DNA of 64,000 bases from Rhodoferax sp. (GCA_024235935.1 JACKLL010000005.1:183410-247409); one strand, 5' to 3'. Counted from the stretch's first letter, positions 16,145 to 25,952 are shown. Numbers and translations: made by a program. Notes: generated from the letters alone by a model not told the origin.

Positions 16145-18046
16145 TCAGGCCGGCGCCGTGGGTGTGTCGGCAATGCCCTGGATGTCGCAGGTCTGCTCCA
16201 GGCCCGCAATACACAGGCAGCGATGCAGCAGGCTGCAAGCCAGGTAGTGCGGGTCGCGGCGCGCGGCGTCCAGCAGCCGGCCGACGTCGACCCGCTCTGG
16301 CAGGATGGTCGAGGCCGCGATCAGTTGCAGCACCTGGTCCTGGTTGTGCCGCAGGAAGCGATGGTAGACCCAGCGAAAGCCCTGCTTGTCGCGCCGCCAT
16401 TGGGTCGGCAATGCCACCGGAAAGCGGGTGCGCAGCTCATGCTTGTTCCAGGGCCCGACGAATTTGCGCGCGTACCCGCTGGCCATGTACGGGGCCAGCC
16501 GGTAGTCCAGCAAGGGGCTGCGGTTCTCGATGCCCGACATCATCGCGTTGCGGTCGTTCTGCCACAGCCATTCGTGCAGGCGGCCGGCACCTGCGTCGCG
16601 CACCAGTGCCTCCGTCAGGTCGCCCCGGAAATGGATGAGCGGGTCGCAGCCCGGCGCTGCGCGCACGCTGGCATGTACGAACTGGTCCATGTCGGCTGGA
16701 TCGTCGGATTCGCGGCGCACGTGCGCTGTGGCCGAAGTGGCCGTGCCGTCCTGTGCGCACCAGGCGAAAGCCTGATCAACGATGGCGCGCATGCGGGGCT
16801 CGTCGGCATTCGCCTGCGCGATCTGCGTGCACCAGTGTGTGTCGCCGGCGGCCAAGGCCTGCGCCACGGCAAACCGGAAATACCGGTCCCAGTAGCCGGC
16901 AAATATCTCGTCACCGCCGGTTCCGTCCAGCACGACCGGCACATCGTGCTCGGCGATATGGGCATAGAGCTGCGGCATGGCCAGTGCATTGCCGATGAAC
17001 GGGAATGGCTTTTCCTGGTGCCGGCAGACTTGCAGAAAGCTGTCCATGCCGGCGCCACCGTATTCGAGCGGCAGGTTGACGCTGCGGATGCCCAACTGTT
17101 CGATGCAGGCCGCGGCATAACGCGCGTCCTCGCTCTTGCCGGCGTCGCCGGTGAAGCAGGTGACCTGCTCAGTCAGGCCCCGGTGGGCCAGTATCGACAG
17201 GATCAGCGAGCTGTCGACACCGCCGGAGAGCAGCAGCCCGACCCTGCGGTCGGCCACCAGGCGGGCAGACACGGCATCCTGCAACAGCGCGTCGAGTTGC
17301 TGGGGGTCCTTGTCGTCCGAGGCCACGTGGCCGGCCAGGTCGTACCAGGTCGACGTGCTGCGGCGCCAGTTCGCCAGGTCGAATTCCAGTGCGGTGCCGG
17401 CAGCGACCTGGTGGATGTTCTGCAGGTGCGTGGCGCCGTCGGCGTGCGGATAACACCAGCCGCCCTGCAGGTAGTTGTCCAGGTCGCCGGCCATGAAGCG
17501 AGGGCTTTGCGCCAGATAGGTCTGGATCGGACCGATCTCGGAGGCCAGGCACAGGCGCTGCGCATCCTGATACCAGAACAGCGGCTTCTTGCCATAGCGG
17601 TCGCGTATCGCGGTGATGGTGCCGCGTGCCTGGTCGAGCAGGCACAGGCCCCACATGCCGTTGGCGCGGTTCAGGCCGTCCACACCTGCATGGACCAGCA
17701 GGCTCAGCAAGACTTCGGTGTCTCCATCGGTATCGAAGCGGGCGCCGCTGCGTGCCAGCTCGGCGCGCAAGGCGCGGAAGTTGTAGATCTCCCCGTTGTA
17801 GACCAGCGTATGGCCGCCGCGCCGGAACGGCTGGTCCGAGCGCGCCTGGGGATCGAGAATGGCCAGCCGGGTATGGCCCATGTAGCCCGATACCGATACC
17901 GCGCCGTCGTCCGCCGGCAAGGTCCAGCTGAACGCGCTCTGGCCGATGCCGTCCGGTCCGCGGTGGCGCAGGGCTTCGGTCGCCTTGCGCGCGCGCTCCA
18001 GCGCTATCGGACGGGCACGTTCAAGTACAAGAAAAAGTCCGCACAT
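16145..18046 (-). CDS. asnB: Asparagine synthase (glutamine-hydrolysing), embedded in glycan cluster
   Basis: A 633-residue class II glutamine amidotransferase with an ATP-pyrophosphatase-type synthetase domain. The start at 18046 places the nucleophile as Cys2 (MCGLF), which is required after Met removal. The glutaminase domain includes LRHRGPDG and YNGEIYNFRALR. The synthetase P-loop SGGVDSS is near residue 272, followed by DGTGGDEIFAGYWDRYF. It runs against the flanking glycosyltransferases. AsnB paralogues in polysaccharide loci often amidate or aminate a sugar acid or other cluster product instead of making free asparagine. That role is inference here. Confidence 0.93.
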   Translation of the reverse strand: MCGLFLVLERARPIALERARKATEALRHRGPDGIGQSAFSWTLPADDGAVSVSGYMGHTRLAILDPQARSDQPFRRGGHTLVYNGEIYNFRALRAELARSGARFDTDGDTEVLLSLLVHAGVDGLNRANGMWGLCLLDQARGTITAIRDRYGKKPLFWYQDAQRLCLASEIGPIQTYLAQSPRFMAGDLDNYLQGGWCYPHADGATHLQNIHQVAAGTALEFDLANWRRSTSTWYDLAGHVASDDKDPQQLDALLQDAVSARLVADRRVGLLLSGGVDSSLILSILAHRGLTEQVTCFTGDAGKSEDARYAAACIEQLGIRSVNLPLEYGGAGMDSFLQVCRHQEKPFPFIGNALAMPQLYAHIAEHDVPVVLDGTGGDEIFAGYWDRYFRFAVAQALAAGDTHWCTQIAQANADEPRMRAIVDQAFAWCAQDGTATSATAHVRRESDDPADMDQFVHASVRAAPGCDPLIHFRGDLTEALVRDAGAGRLHEWLWQNDRNAMMSGIENRSPLLDYRLAPYMASGYARKFVGPWNKHELRTRFPVALPTQWRRDKQGFRWVYHRFLRHNQDQVLQLIAASTILPERVDVGRLLDAARRDPHYLACSLLHRCLCIAGLEQTCDIQGIADTPTAPA

Positions 18047-18192
18047 CGGGGTCGGGCCGGTTGCGCAGCGCCGGCGGCGCTGCTGGCTAGGGTATCTGGG
18101 CCGCGGGCGAGGCGATGCCGGAGACTCAAAGCGGCGGATTGTACGGTGACGGGCGTGGGTCATGCAGTCGTGTCCCACTTCTACAATGGCCC

Positions 18193-19374
18193 ATGCGGAT
18201 CGCCTTCTATGCGCCCCTGAAGGCGCCGAACCACCCCACGGCCTCGGGCGACCGGCGGGTCGCCCGCCTGCTGATGGACGCATTGCGCCTGGCAGGCCAT
18301 ACCGTGGAACTGGTCTCGGAGTTCCGCAGCTTCGAGCGCAATGGGGACGCGCAGCGCCAGCAGGCCTTGTCCCGCGAGGGCGCGTCGGTTGCCGAAGCCT
18401 TGTGCGCACGATGGCAGAGCGGCCCTGCGGACCAGCGGCCCGCGCTCTGGTTCACCTACCACCTGTACTACAAGGCGCCCGACTGGATCGGACCCGCGGT
18501 CTGCCGAGCGCTCGGCATCCCGTATGTGGTTGCGGAAGGCTCGCACGCGGCCAAACGCGCCAACGGCCCCTGGGCGCTGGGACACGCGGCGGTGGAGCAG
18601 GCCCTGCGCATGGCCGATCTGCTGCTGTGTCCGACCGCGTTCGATGTGGCCGGTCTGCTGCAGGTAGTGCCGGATTGCGGTCGTATCCGCCGCCTGCCGC
18701 CGTTCCTCGACCCCACGCCGTACCAGCGTGCGGCGCGCAAGCGCGGTCTGTGGCGCGCGCATCTGCAGGCGCGGCATGGCCTGGCGCCGGAACAGCCCTG
18801 GCTGGTGGTTGCCGCGATGATGCGCCCCGGCGACAAGCTGGATTCCTACCGGGTCCTGGCCGACGCTTTGCCCTTGCTGCTGGACCTGCCCTGGCAATTG
18901 CTGGTGGCCGGTGACGGTGACGCGCGCGCCGAGGTGGAGACCGTCCTGGCCGCGGCAGCACCGGGGCGTGTGCATTTTCTGGGCGCCTGCGACGCGCGCG
19001 CCATGGCGGCTCTTTATGCGGCCGGCGACCTCTGTGTGTGGCCGGCGGTCAATGAAGCCTATGGCATGGCGATGCTGGAGGCCCAGGCTGCCGGCATGCC
19101 GGTGGTGTCCTGTGCGACCCGCGGTGTGCCGGACGTGGTGCAGGATGGCGTGACCGGTCTGCTGGCGCCACAGATCGATGCGCGAGCCTTGGCCCGCTGT
19201 GTGCGTGCCTTGCTGGTGGATCCGGCGCGGCGCGAGGCCATGGGCGTGGCTGCGGCCGATTTTGTCGGCCGTGCGCGCAGCCTGCAGCAGGCTGCACAGG
19301 AACTGGGCCGTGCGCTGGACGAGGTCTGCCAATGGCGCCGCGAAGGCGCAGCACTTGCGGTGCCGGCGCCATGA
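18193..19374 (+). CDS. GT4-like glycosyltransferase
   Basis: A 393-residue GT-B protein starting MRIAFYAPLKAPNHPTASGDRRVARLLMDAL, a typical Gly/Arg-rich first loop. The C-terminal half has LLVAGDGDARAEVE, VHFLGACDARAMAALYAAGDLCVWPAVNEAYGMAMLEAQAAGMPVVSC with the EX7E motif, and GVPDVVQDGVTGLL. It begins 146 bases from the divergent asnB start. It overlaps the next gene by four bases (ATGA), opening a run of four coupled genes. The open frame upstream of 18193 is unlike the family. Confidence 0.88.
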   Translation: MRIAFYAPLKAPNHPTASGDRRVARLLMDALRLAGHTVELVSEFRSFERNGDAQRQQALSREGASVAEALCARWQSGPADQRPALWFTYHLYYKAPDWIGPAVCRALGIPYVVAEGSHAAKRANGPWALGHAAVEQALRMADLLLCPTAFDVAGLLQVVPDCGRIRRLPPFLDPTPYQRAARKRGLWRAHLQARHGLAPEQPWLVVAAMMRPGDKLDSYRVLADALPLLLDLPWQLLVAGDGDARAEVETVLAAAAPGRVHFLGACDARAMAALYAAGDLCVWPAVNEAYGMAMLEAQAAGMPVVSCATRGVPDVVQDGVTGLLAPQIDARALARCVRALLVDPARREAMGVAAADFVGRARSLQQAAQELGRALDEVCQWRREGAALAVPAP

Positions 19375-19994
19375 CCGCCACACTGGGTTTGTTGCGGCAC
19401 GGCGAAACCGTCTGGACCCGGGACAAGCGGGTTCAGGGGCGCACCGATATTCCCTTGAGCGACGAAGGACGCGCGGCGTTGGAAATGCGCCGCCTGCCGC
19501 CGCCGTGGGTCGCTGTGCCGCGCCGCGTCAGCAGCCCGCTGCTGCGCTGTCGGCAGACCGCCACGGCGCTGGGCCTGGCGCAGATCGATGTCGATGCACG
19601 CCTGGCCGAAATGCAATGGGGCGACTGGGAAGGCCGGCGGCTGGCCGACCTGCGGGCAGAGCTGGGCACGGCCATGGCCGACAACGAGGCGCGGGGATTT
19701 GACTTTCAGCCGCCTGCAGGCGAGAGCCCACGGATGGTGCTGGCCCGGATCCGTCCCTGGCTGGCGCAGTGTGCGCAGGAAGGATCGGCGACGCTGGCCG
19801 TCACGCACCGCGGCGTGATCCGCGTGATCTTCGCGTTGGCCACCGGTTGGGACATGCTGGGAAAGCCTCCCGCGAAGCTGGACTGGACCGCCTTGCACAG
19901 CTTTGCGCTGGAGCCCGATGGCATGCCGCGCGTGCTGCAGCTCAATATTGCATTGGAATCGGCAACGGCAACGGACGCGGGAGGTACGCCATGA
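19371..19994 (+). CDS. Histidine phosphatase superfamily protein (phosphoglycerate-mutase-like)
   Basis: A 207-residue single-domain phosphatase. The catalytic motif LLRHGETVWTRDKRVQGRTDIPLSDEG carries the RHG phospho-histidine. SSPLLRCRQTA supplies the second Arg, LAEMQWGDWEGR the Glu, and VTHRGVIRVI the second His. Its position between glycosyltransferases, coupled at both ends by ATGA overlaps, suggests it removes phosphate from a sugar phosphate or a phosphorylated glycan intermediate, as GmhB/CobC-like enzymes do. That substrate is inference. Confidence 0.9.
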   Translation: MTATLGLLRHGETVWTRDKRVQGRTDIPLSDEGRAALEMRRLPPPWVAVPRRVSSPLLRCRQTATALGLAQIDVDARLAEMQWGDWEGRRLADLRAELGTAMADNEARGFDFQPPAGESPRMVLARIRPWLAQCAQEGSATLAVTHRGVIRVIFALATGWDMLGKPPAKLDWTALHSFALEPDGMPRVLQLNIALESATATDAGGTP

Positions 19995-21172
19995 GTGCGC
20001 CTCGCGTGCTGGTGTACGTCCAGCACCTGCTGGGTTCCGGTCATCTGCGCCGTGCCGCCTTGCTCAGCGAAGCGATGGTGCGTGCGGGGCTCGATGTCAC
20101 ACTGGTGAGCGGCGGCCTGCCCGTGCCAGGTCTGCGGGCCAGCGGCGTGCGCCTGGTGCAGCTCCCGCCGGTCGCCGCGGCCGACATGCACTTCAAGTCC
20201 CTGGTCGATGCGCAGGGGCAGGCCGTCGACGTGCAACTGCAGGATGCGCGCCGCGACCAGCTGCTGGCGCTGTTCAACGACCTGCGGCCGCAGGCCCTGG
20301 TCATCGAACTGTTTCCTTTCGGACGGCGCCAGATGCGCTTCGAATTGCTGCCATTGCTGGACGCGGCCCGGACTGCGCAGCCAGCACCGGTCATTGTCTC
20401 GTCGGTGCGCGATGTGCTCGGTGGCAGCCGGGACCCGGAGCGGCAGGGCCGGATGCTGGCGTACTTCGAGCGGTATTTCGACCATCTGCTGGTGCATGGC
20501 GATCCGGCCTTGCTTCCGTTCGAGCGGACTTTCGCCCCCGCAAACCGGATCGGCACCCGGCTGCATTACACCGGCTATGTGGTGGCACCGGTCCCAACCG
20601 CGCAAGCCGGGGCCGGCGTCGGCGCGCCCGGTCAGGGCGAGGTGCTGGTGTCCGCAGGCGGTGGTGCCGTGGGGCGCGGCTTGCTGGAGGCGGCTATCCG
20701 CGCCCGACCGCTGACGGCGCTTGCCGCGCTGCGCTGGCGGGTGCTGGTCGGCGCGGCGATGGGGCCGTCGGCCTGCGACGCGCTGCGCAAGCTGGCGCAG
20801 CAATGTGCGGGTGATGGCATCATCGTCGAGCCCAATCGCACGGATTTCTCGGCCTTGCTGGGGCGATGCCGGCTGTCGGTCAGCCAGGCCGGCTACAACA
20901 CCGTCATGGAAACGCTGCAGGCCGGCGCGCGTGCGGTGATGGTGCCGTTCGCCGGCGGCGCCGAAACCGAGCAGGGCCTGCGCGCGCAGGTGCTGGCCGA
21001 ACAGCATTGGATCGACATCGTGGAGGAGAGCGCATTGACACCCCAGACCCTGGCCGAGGCCATCAACCGGGCGGCCGCTCGCCCGCCTTTGCAGGCCGGC
21101 GCCATTCGGCTGGATGGCGCTGAAACCAGTGCCCGGCTGATTGCCGGATGGATTCAGGCGGTGGCACCATGA
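19991..21172 (+). CDS. MurG-like (GT28-type) glycosyltransferase, second copy in cluster
   Basis: A 393-residue GT-B protein opening RVLVYVQHLLGSGHLRRAALLSEAMVRAG, the same plan as the gene at 13622. The C-terminal domain shows VLVSAGGGAVGRGLLEAA, IIVEPNRTDFSALLGRCRLSVSQAGYNTVMETLQAGARAVMVPFAG and ETEQGLRAQVLAE. The acidic ETEQ replaces part of the MurG donor loop in this subfamily. It is coupled by four-base overlaps with the phosphatase before it and the deacetylase after it. The product cannot be inferred from sequence. Confidence 0.87.
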   Translation: MSAPRVLVYVQHLLGSGHLRRAALLSEAMVRAGLDVTLVSGGLPVPGLRASGVRLVQLPPVAAADMHFKSLVDAQGQAVDVQLQDARRDQLLALFNDLRPQALVIELFPFGRRQMRFELLPLLDAARTAQPAPVIVSSVRDVLGGSRDPERQGRMLAYFERYFDHLLVHGDPALLPFERTFAPANRIGTRLHYTGYVVAPVPTAQAGAGVGAPGQGEVLVSAGGGAVGRGLLEAAIRARPLTALAALRWRVLVGAAMGPSACDALRKLAQQCAGDGIIVEPNRTDFSALLGRCRLSVSQAGYNTVMETLQAGARAVMVPFAGGAETEQGLRAQVLAEQHWIDIVEESALTPQTLAEAINRAAARPPLQAGAIRLDGAETSARLIAGWIQAVAP

Positions 21173-21927
21173 GCGCCGCCTGGACGCCGCTGCGCGATGA
21201 GCTGGCGCGCTGGCGCGACGCCGGACGGGTCGCCGACTTCTGGTGGCGCGATGATGACGCGGGTCAACCGGCACCGGCCTTGGCCCGCCTGACGTGCCTG
21301 GCGCAGCAGGCACAGGTTCCGCTGGCCCTGGCCGTGATCCCGCAGCATGCGGCGCGTGATCTCGTGCAGGCGCCCGGTCCCTGGGTATCGATCCTCCAGC
21401 ATGGCTGCGACCATCGCAGCCGCGCCGCAGCTGGAGAAAAGAAAACGGAGTTCCCGGCCGCCGAAGCGGTGCCGGATGCACTGGCGCGGCTGGCCCTGGG
21501 CATGGCGCGGATTGCCGGCCCGCATACGGTGCGGGCGCTGGTGCCACCCTGGAACCGGGTGTCGTCGCCGGCGTTGCTGGCGCAGCTCGCGCAGGCCGGC
21601 TACCAGGGGCTGAGCCGCTTCGGACCGCGCGGCAAGGCGCTGGCCGTTCCGGGTCTGGTTCAGGTCAACACCCACGTCGACATCATCGACTGGCACGGCA
21701 CGCGGGGCTTCGTCGGCCTTGAATCTGCGCTGTCGGCAACCGTGGCACACCTGCGTGCACGGCGCACGGGAGAAGTCGACGGCAGCGAGCCCACGGGTGT
21801 GCTGAGCCACCATGCGGTCCATGATGCTGCGTGCTGGGACTTCCTGGAGCGGCTGTTCGACGTCAGCCGCAGTGACGGTGCCGCCCGGTGGTCCGCGGCT
21901 GGCGAGCTGTTTGCGCGAGCGCATTGA
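21169..21927 (+). CDS. Polysaccharide deacetylase-like protein
   Basis: A 252-residue NodB-fold protein, last gene of the glycan run. The N-terminal WWRDDDAG gives the acidic metal and catalytic residues. ILQHGCDHRSRA is the metal-binding HxxxH-type motif in variant form, and RALVPPWNRVSS matches the substrate-groove R-x-P-x-W pattern. It lacks a signal peptide, so if active it acts in the cytoplasm on an N-acetylated lipid-linked or nucleotide-linked sugar rather than on finished polysaccharide. The start at 21169 overlaps the preceding stop by four bases. Confidence 0.82.
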   Translation: MSAAWTPLRDELARWRDAGRVADFWWRDDDAGQPAPALARLTCLAQQAQVPLALAVIPQHAARDLVQAPGPWVSILQHGCDHRSRAAAGEKKTEFPAAEAVPDALARLALGMARIAGPHTVRALVPPWNRVSSPALLAQLAQAGYQGLSRFGPRGKALAVPGLVQVNTHVDIIDWHGTRGFVGLESALSATVAHLRARRTGEVDGSEPTGVLSHHAVHDAACWDFLERLFDVSRSDGAARWSAAGELFARAH

Positions 21928-22128
21928 ACGGCGAACGGAGTGTTGTTTTCGGTCCAAAACCGGTGTTAGCCCCGGTCTGTGGCCGCGGACCCTTCTTCTA
22001 TACTCCGTTCGGACTGTCGACAGGTGCGGGCGCCCCCAGGGGCTTGACGAGACGGCATTCGAATTCGAGGGCCTGTAACCGCAAGCCACTGTTACCACAT
22101 GCGCGATGGGTGTCATTGATAACTGGAC

Positions 22129-24021
22129 ATGTCTAACGTTTTAACGGTCAAGGATCTGAAGGTTTACCTCGACGTCGATGCCGGTCTGGTCAAGGCGGTC
22201 GACGGCGTTTCTTTCCGCATTCCGGCCGGGCGAACCATGGCGCTGGTGGGGGAGTCCGGCTCGGGCAAGTCAATCGTCGCGCAAGCCATCATGGGCATTC
22301 TGCCGCGCGTCGCCCGTATCGAGAACGGGTCGATCGAGTTTCGCGACCCTCGCCAGCCCGAAGTCGCGATCGACATTGCCAAGCTCGACATGCGGGGCGA
22401 CCAGATGCAGTCGATCCGCGGCGGGCGCATCTCCATCATCTTCCAGGAGCCGATGACGGCCTTGTCGCCGCTGCACACCATCGGCAACCAGATCGGCGAG
22501 GCGCTGGCACTGCACCGCAGCGGGCTGGGCAAATCCGAGCGCAGTGCACTCGTGGTCGAGATGCTGCGCCTGGTCGGCTTTCCCGACCCGGTGAAGGCGG
22601 AACACACCTATCCGTTCGAATTGTCCGGTGGTCTGCGCCAGCGCGCCATGATCGCCATGGCCCTGGTCTGCCGCCCGGCGCTGCTGATTGCCGACGAGCC
22701 GACGACGGCGCTGGATGTCACCATACAGGCCCAGATCCTGCAGCTGATCAAGCAATTGCAGGGTGAACTGCAGATGGCCATGATGATGATCACCCATGAC
22801 CTGGGCGTGGTTGCCAACATGGCCGATGAGGTGGTCGTGCTCTACCACGGCAAGGTCATGGAAGCGGGCACCTTGCACGACGTGTTCCGCGACCCGCGCC
22901 ATCCCTACCTGAAGGCCTTGCTGCGCGCCGTACCCCGTTTCAACATGGCGCCGGGCGAGCGGCTGACGCCGATCCGCGAGATTGCGGTGGCCGCCGCGGC
23001 GCCCGGAAAGCCGCATGGCCACGCCAATGCCGCGCAGGAGGCCGTGGTGCCAATGCTGTCGGTGCGCCACCTGAGCAAGTCCTACAAGACCCGCAAGAGT
23101 TCGCTGTTTGGCAGCAAGCCCGGTGGCGAGACGATTGCCGTCGACGACGTGAGCTTCGATGTCGCGCCCGGCGAGTGCCTGGGGCTGGTGGGCGAGTCGG
23201 GGTGCGGCAAGACCACAACGGCAAAGATGATTCTGCGGGCCGGCGTGCCGGACAGCGGCGACATCATCTTCAATGACCGGGGCCAGCCCCGTGACGTGCT
23301 CAAGCTCGAGGGGGAGGAGCTCTTTGCCTACCGACGCCGGGTCCAGTTCGTGTTCCAGGATCCGTTCGGTTCGCTCAATCCGCGCATGACGGTGCACGAC
23401 ATCGTCAGCGAGCCGCTGGTCATCCACGGTATTGGCGATGCGGACGAGCGCTTCGAGCGCGTCAAGGAACTGATGGCGCTGGTCGGCCTGGACGTGCGCC
23501 ATCTGCGTCGCTATCCGCACAGCTTCTCGGGCGGTCAGCGCCAGCGCATCGGCATTGCCCGCGCGCTGGCACTGAATCCCGACCTGCTGATCTGCGACGA
23601 GCCGGTGTCCGCACTGGATGTGTCGGTGCAGGCGCAAGTGCTCAATCTGCTGCTGGATCTGCGCGAGACCCGCAATCTGACTTACCTGTTCATTTCGCAT
23701 AATCTGGCGGTGGTCCACTACATCGCCGACCGCATTGCCGTGATGTGCGCCGGCAGGCTGGTGGAGATTGCCCGGTTCGACGAGTTGTTCGCCAATCCGC
23801 TGCACCCCTACACCAAGACCCTGCTCGCAGCCGTGCCCGATCCGGATCTGGACCGCAAGCTGGATTTCCAGTCCCTGATGGATGGGAAAGCGTCGATTCC
23901 CTCGGAGTGGCCGTTGCCATTTCGCCTTGACGGATCGCAGCGGGTGGGCATGATTGATATCGGTAACCAGCATTTCGTACGTGCCCACGCAGACGTGGAT
24001 ATTTCGGAGCTCAAGAGATGA
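22129..24021 (+). CDS. Peptide/oligopeptide ABC transporter, fused double ATP-binding protein (DppD-DppF type)
   Basis: A 630-residue protein carrying both ATPases of a peptide importer in one chain. Domain 1 has Walker A GESGSGKS (41-48), signature LSGGLRQR (165) and Walker B LLIADEP (185). Domain 2 has GESGCGKT (355-362), FSGGQRQR (466) and LLICDEP (486). Both keep the family's C-terminal HPYLKALL/HPYTKTLL tail, which in Dpp/Opp ATPases includes an oligopeptide C-terminal domain. The fused arrangement is like YejF of the microcin C/peptide importer. It overlaps the binding-protein gene by four bases, making it first in an operon of at least four genes. Confidence 0.95.
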   Translation: MSNVLTVKDLKVYLDVDAGLVKAVDGVSFRIPAGRTMALVGESGSGKSIVAQAIMGILPRVARIENGSIEFRDPRQPEVAIDIAKLDMRGDQMQSIRGGRISIIFQEPMTALSPLHTIGNQIGEALALHRSGLGKSERSALVVEMLRLVGFPDPVKAEHTYPFELSGGLRQRAMIAMALVCRPALLIADEPTTALDVTIQAQILQLIKQLQGELQMAMMMITHDLGVVANMADEVVVLYHGKVMEAGTLHDVFRDPRHPYLKALLRAVPRFNMAPGERLTPIREIAVAAAAPGKPHGHANAAQEAVVPMLSVRHLSKSYKTRKSSLFGSKPGGETIAVDDVSFDVAPGECLGLVGESGCGKTTTAKMILRAGVPDSGDIIFNDRGQPRDVLKLEGEELFAYRRRVQFVFQDPFGSLNPRMTVHDIVSEPLVIHGIGDADERFERVKELMALVGLDVRHLRRYPHSFSGGQRQRIGIARALALNPDLLICDEPVSALDVSVQAQVLNLLLDLRETRNLTYLFISHNLAVVHYIADRIAVMCAGRLVEIARFDELFANPLHPYTKTLLAAVPDPDLDRKLDFQSLMDGKASIPSEWPLPFRLDGSQRVGMIDIGNQHFVRAHADVDISELKR

Positions 24022-25952
24022 CACCTTCGATCCTGCTCACCCGGCCATGGCGACGCCTGGCCACGACGGTGCTGTTGATGGGCCTGTTCGGGGCCGTGGC
24101 TCAGGCAGCCCCGCCGGCCAACCTGATCGAGACGCCCATGCTGCGTGACGATGTGGCGGCCAAGAAGCTGCCGCCGGTCAAGCAGCGCCTGCCGGAGAAC
24201 CCGCTGGTGGTCAGCATGGACGGCAAAACCCAGGAGTTGGGCCAGCATGGTGGCACGCTGAACATGCTGATCGCCCGGTCCCGCGACATCCGCATGATGG
24301 TGGTCTACGGCTACGCACGGCTGGTGGGTTACGACCGCAACTATGTGCTGGTGCCCGACCTGCTGGCAAGCATCGACATCAAGGATGACAAGGAGTTCAC
24401 GATGAAGCTGCGGGCCGGCCACAAGTGGTCGGACGGCGCGCCCTTCACCAGCGAGGACTTCCGCTATTTCTGGGAGGACGTGGCCAATGACAAGGAGCTC
24501 AGCCCGGCCGGTCCTCCGGCGGCCTTGCTGGTCGACGGCCAGCCGCCCAAGGTGGAGTACCTGGACAAGACCACGATCCGCTATACCTGGGCCAAGCCGA
24601 ACCCGGACTTCCTGCCGCTGATGGCCAGTCCGTCGCCGCTGCTGATCTACCGGCCGGCACATTACCTCAAGCAGTTCCACAAGAAGTACAACCCCAAGGT
24701 GGTCGAAGCGGAAAAAGCCGAGCCAGGCAAGCGCAGCTGGGCGGCGATCCACAACCGCGAAGACAACATGTACCAGTTCGACAACCCGAAGTTGCCGACG
24801 CTCGAGCCCTGGGTCAATACCTCCAAGCCGCCGACGGACCGTTTCGTGGTGGTGCGCAACCCGTTCTTCCACCGGGTCGACAGCAATGGCCGCCAGCTTC
24901 CGTATATCGACCGGGTGGTCCTTCCGATCGTCGACTCCAAGCTGATTCCGGCCAAGGCCGGGGCAGGGGAGTCCGACCTGCAGGCGCGTGACGTCGCGTT
25001 CAGCAACTACACCTTTCTGAAGAAGGGTGAGAAGGCCAACAACTACAAGACGTATCTGTGGCGTACCGCCAAGGGTTCGCATTTCGCGCTGTACCCCAAC
25101 CTCAACGTCGTCGACCCGGTATGGCGCCAGCTGTTCCGCGATGTGCGCTTTCGCCGTGCCTTGTCGATGTCGATCGACCGGGCCCAGATCAACCAGGTGC
25201 TTTATTTCGGCCTGGCCACGGAGAGCAACAACACGGTCGTCCCGGAGAGTCCTTTGTTCCGCAAGGAATACCAGACAAAGTGGGCGAAGTACGACCGCAA
25301 GGCGGCGGACAAGCTGTTCGACGAGATCGGACTCAAGCGCGGGCCCGACGGCATCCGGCGGCTGTCCGACGGCCGGCCGCTGGAGATCATCGTCGAGACG
25401 GCCGGCGAGAGCACGGAGCAGACCGATGTGCTGGAACTGATCCGCGAGACCTGGCGCGAGGTAGGCATCAAGCTGTTCAGCAAGCCGTCGCAGCGCGATC
25501 TGCTGCGCAACCGCGTCTTCTCCGGGGAGGCCATGATGTCGGTGTTCTACGGGATGGACAACGGCATGCCCACCGCGGATACGCCGCCGGACGAGCTGGC
25601 GCCCAAGGACCAGGCCCAGCTCGAATGGCCAAAATTCGGTCAGTACTTCGAGACCGCCGGCAAGCTGGGCGAGGCGCCCGATTTTCCGGAGGCGATCGAG
25701 CTGATGACGCTGTGGCATGCCTGGCACAAAGTGAGCCGCGACGAGCGCGCCAAGATCTGGCATCGCATGCTGGCGATCCATGCCGACCAGCAGTTCTCGA
25801 TCGGTGTCATCAACAACGTCATGCAACCGGTGGTGGTCAGCAACACGCTGAAGAACGTGCCGGAGAAGGCCATCTACAACTGGGACCCGGGCGCCTTGCT
25901 GGGGATCTACCGGCCCGATACCTTCTGGTTCACCGATGCGCGCAGGAACTGA
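24018..25952 (+). CDS. ABC transporter substrate-binding protein, family 5 (DppA/OppA/YejA type)
   Basis: A 644-residue periplasmic solute-binding protein with a signal peptide (LATTVLLMGLFGAVAQA). Family 5 landmarks are LRAGHKWSDGAPFTSEDFRYFWEDV, DVRFRRALSMSIDRAQINQVLYFGLA and the long C-terminal lobe. The length and the early GGTLNMLIARSRDIRMMVVYGYARLVGYD are closer to the long YejA-like branch than to DppA. The ligand is probably a peptide or peptide-like compound. It is coupled to the ATPase gene and followed by two permeases. Confidence 0.93.
   Translation: MTPSILLTRPWRRLATTVLLMGLFGAVAQAAPPANLIETPMLRDDVAAKKLPPVKQRLPENPLVVSMDGKTQELGQHGGTLNMLIARSRDIRMMVVYGYARLVGYDRNYVLVPDLLASIDIKDDKEFTMKLRAGHKWSDGAPFTSEDFRYFWEDVANDKELSPAGPPAALLVDGQPPKVEYLDKTTIRYTWAKPNPDFLPLMASPSPLLIYRPAHYLKQFHKKYNPKVVEAEKAEPGKRSWAAIHNREDNMYQFDNPKLPTLEPWVNTSKPPTDRFVVVRNPFFHRVDSNGRQLPYIDRVVLPIVDSKLIPAKAGAGESDLQARDVAFSNYTFLKKGEKANNYKTYLWRTAKGSHFALYPNLNVVDPVWRQLFRDVRFRRALSMSIDRAQINQVLYFGLATESNNTVVPESPLFRKEYQTKWAKYDRKAADKLFDEIGLKRGPDGIRRLSDGRPLEIIVETAGESTEQTDVLELIRETWREVGIKLFSKPSQRDLLRNRVFSGEAMMSVFYGMDNGMPTADTPPDELAPKDQAQLEWPKFGQYFETAGKLGEAPDFPEAIELMTLWHAWHKVSRDERAKIWHRMLAIHADQQFSIGVINNVMQPVVVSNTLKNVPEKAIYNWDPGALLGIYRPDTFWFTDARRN

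Noticed and set aside
15632..18220. 862-codon open frame antisense to asnB
   Set aside because: A shadow of the GC-rich asnB codons; AsnB itself is complete and unambiguous.
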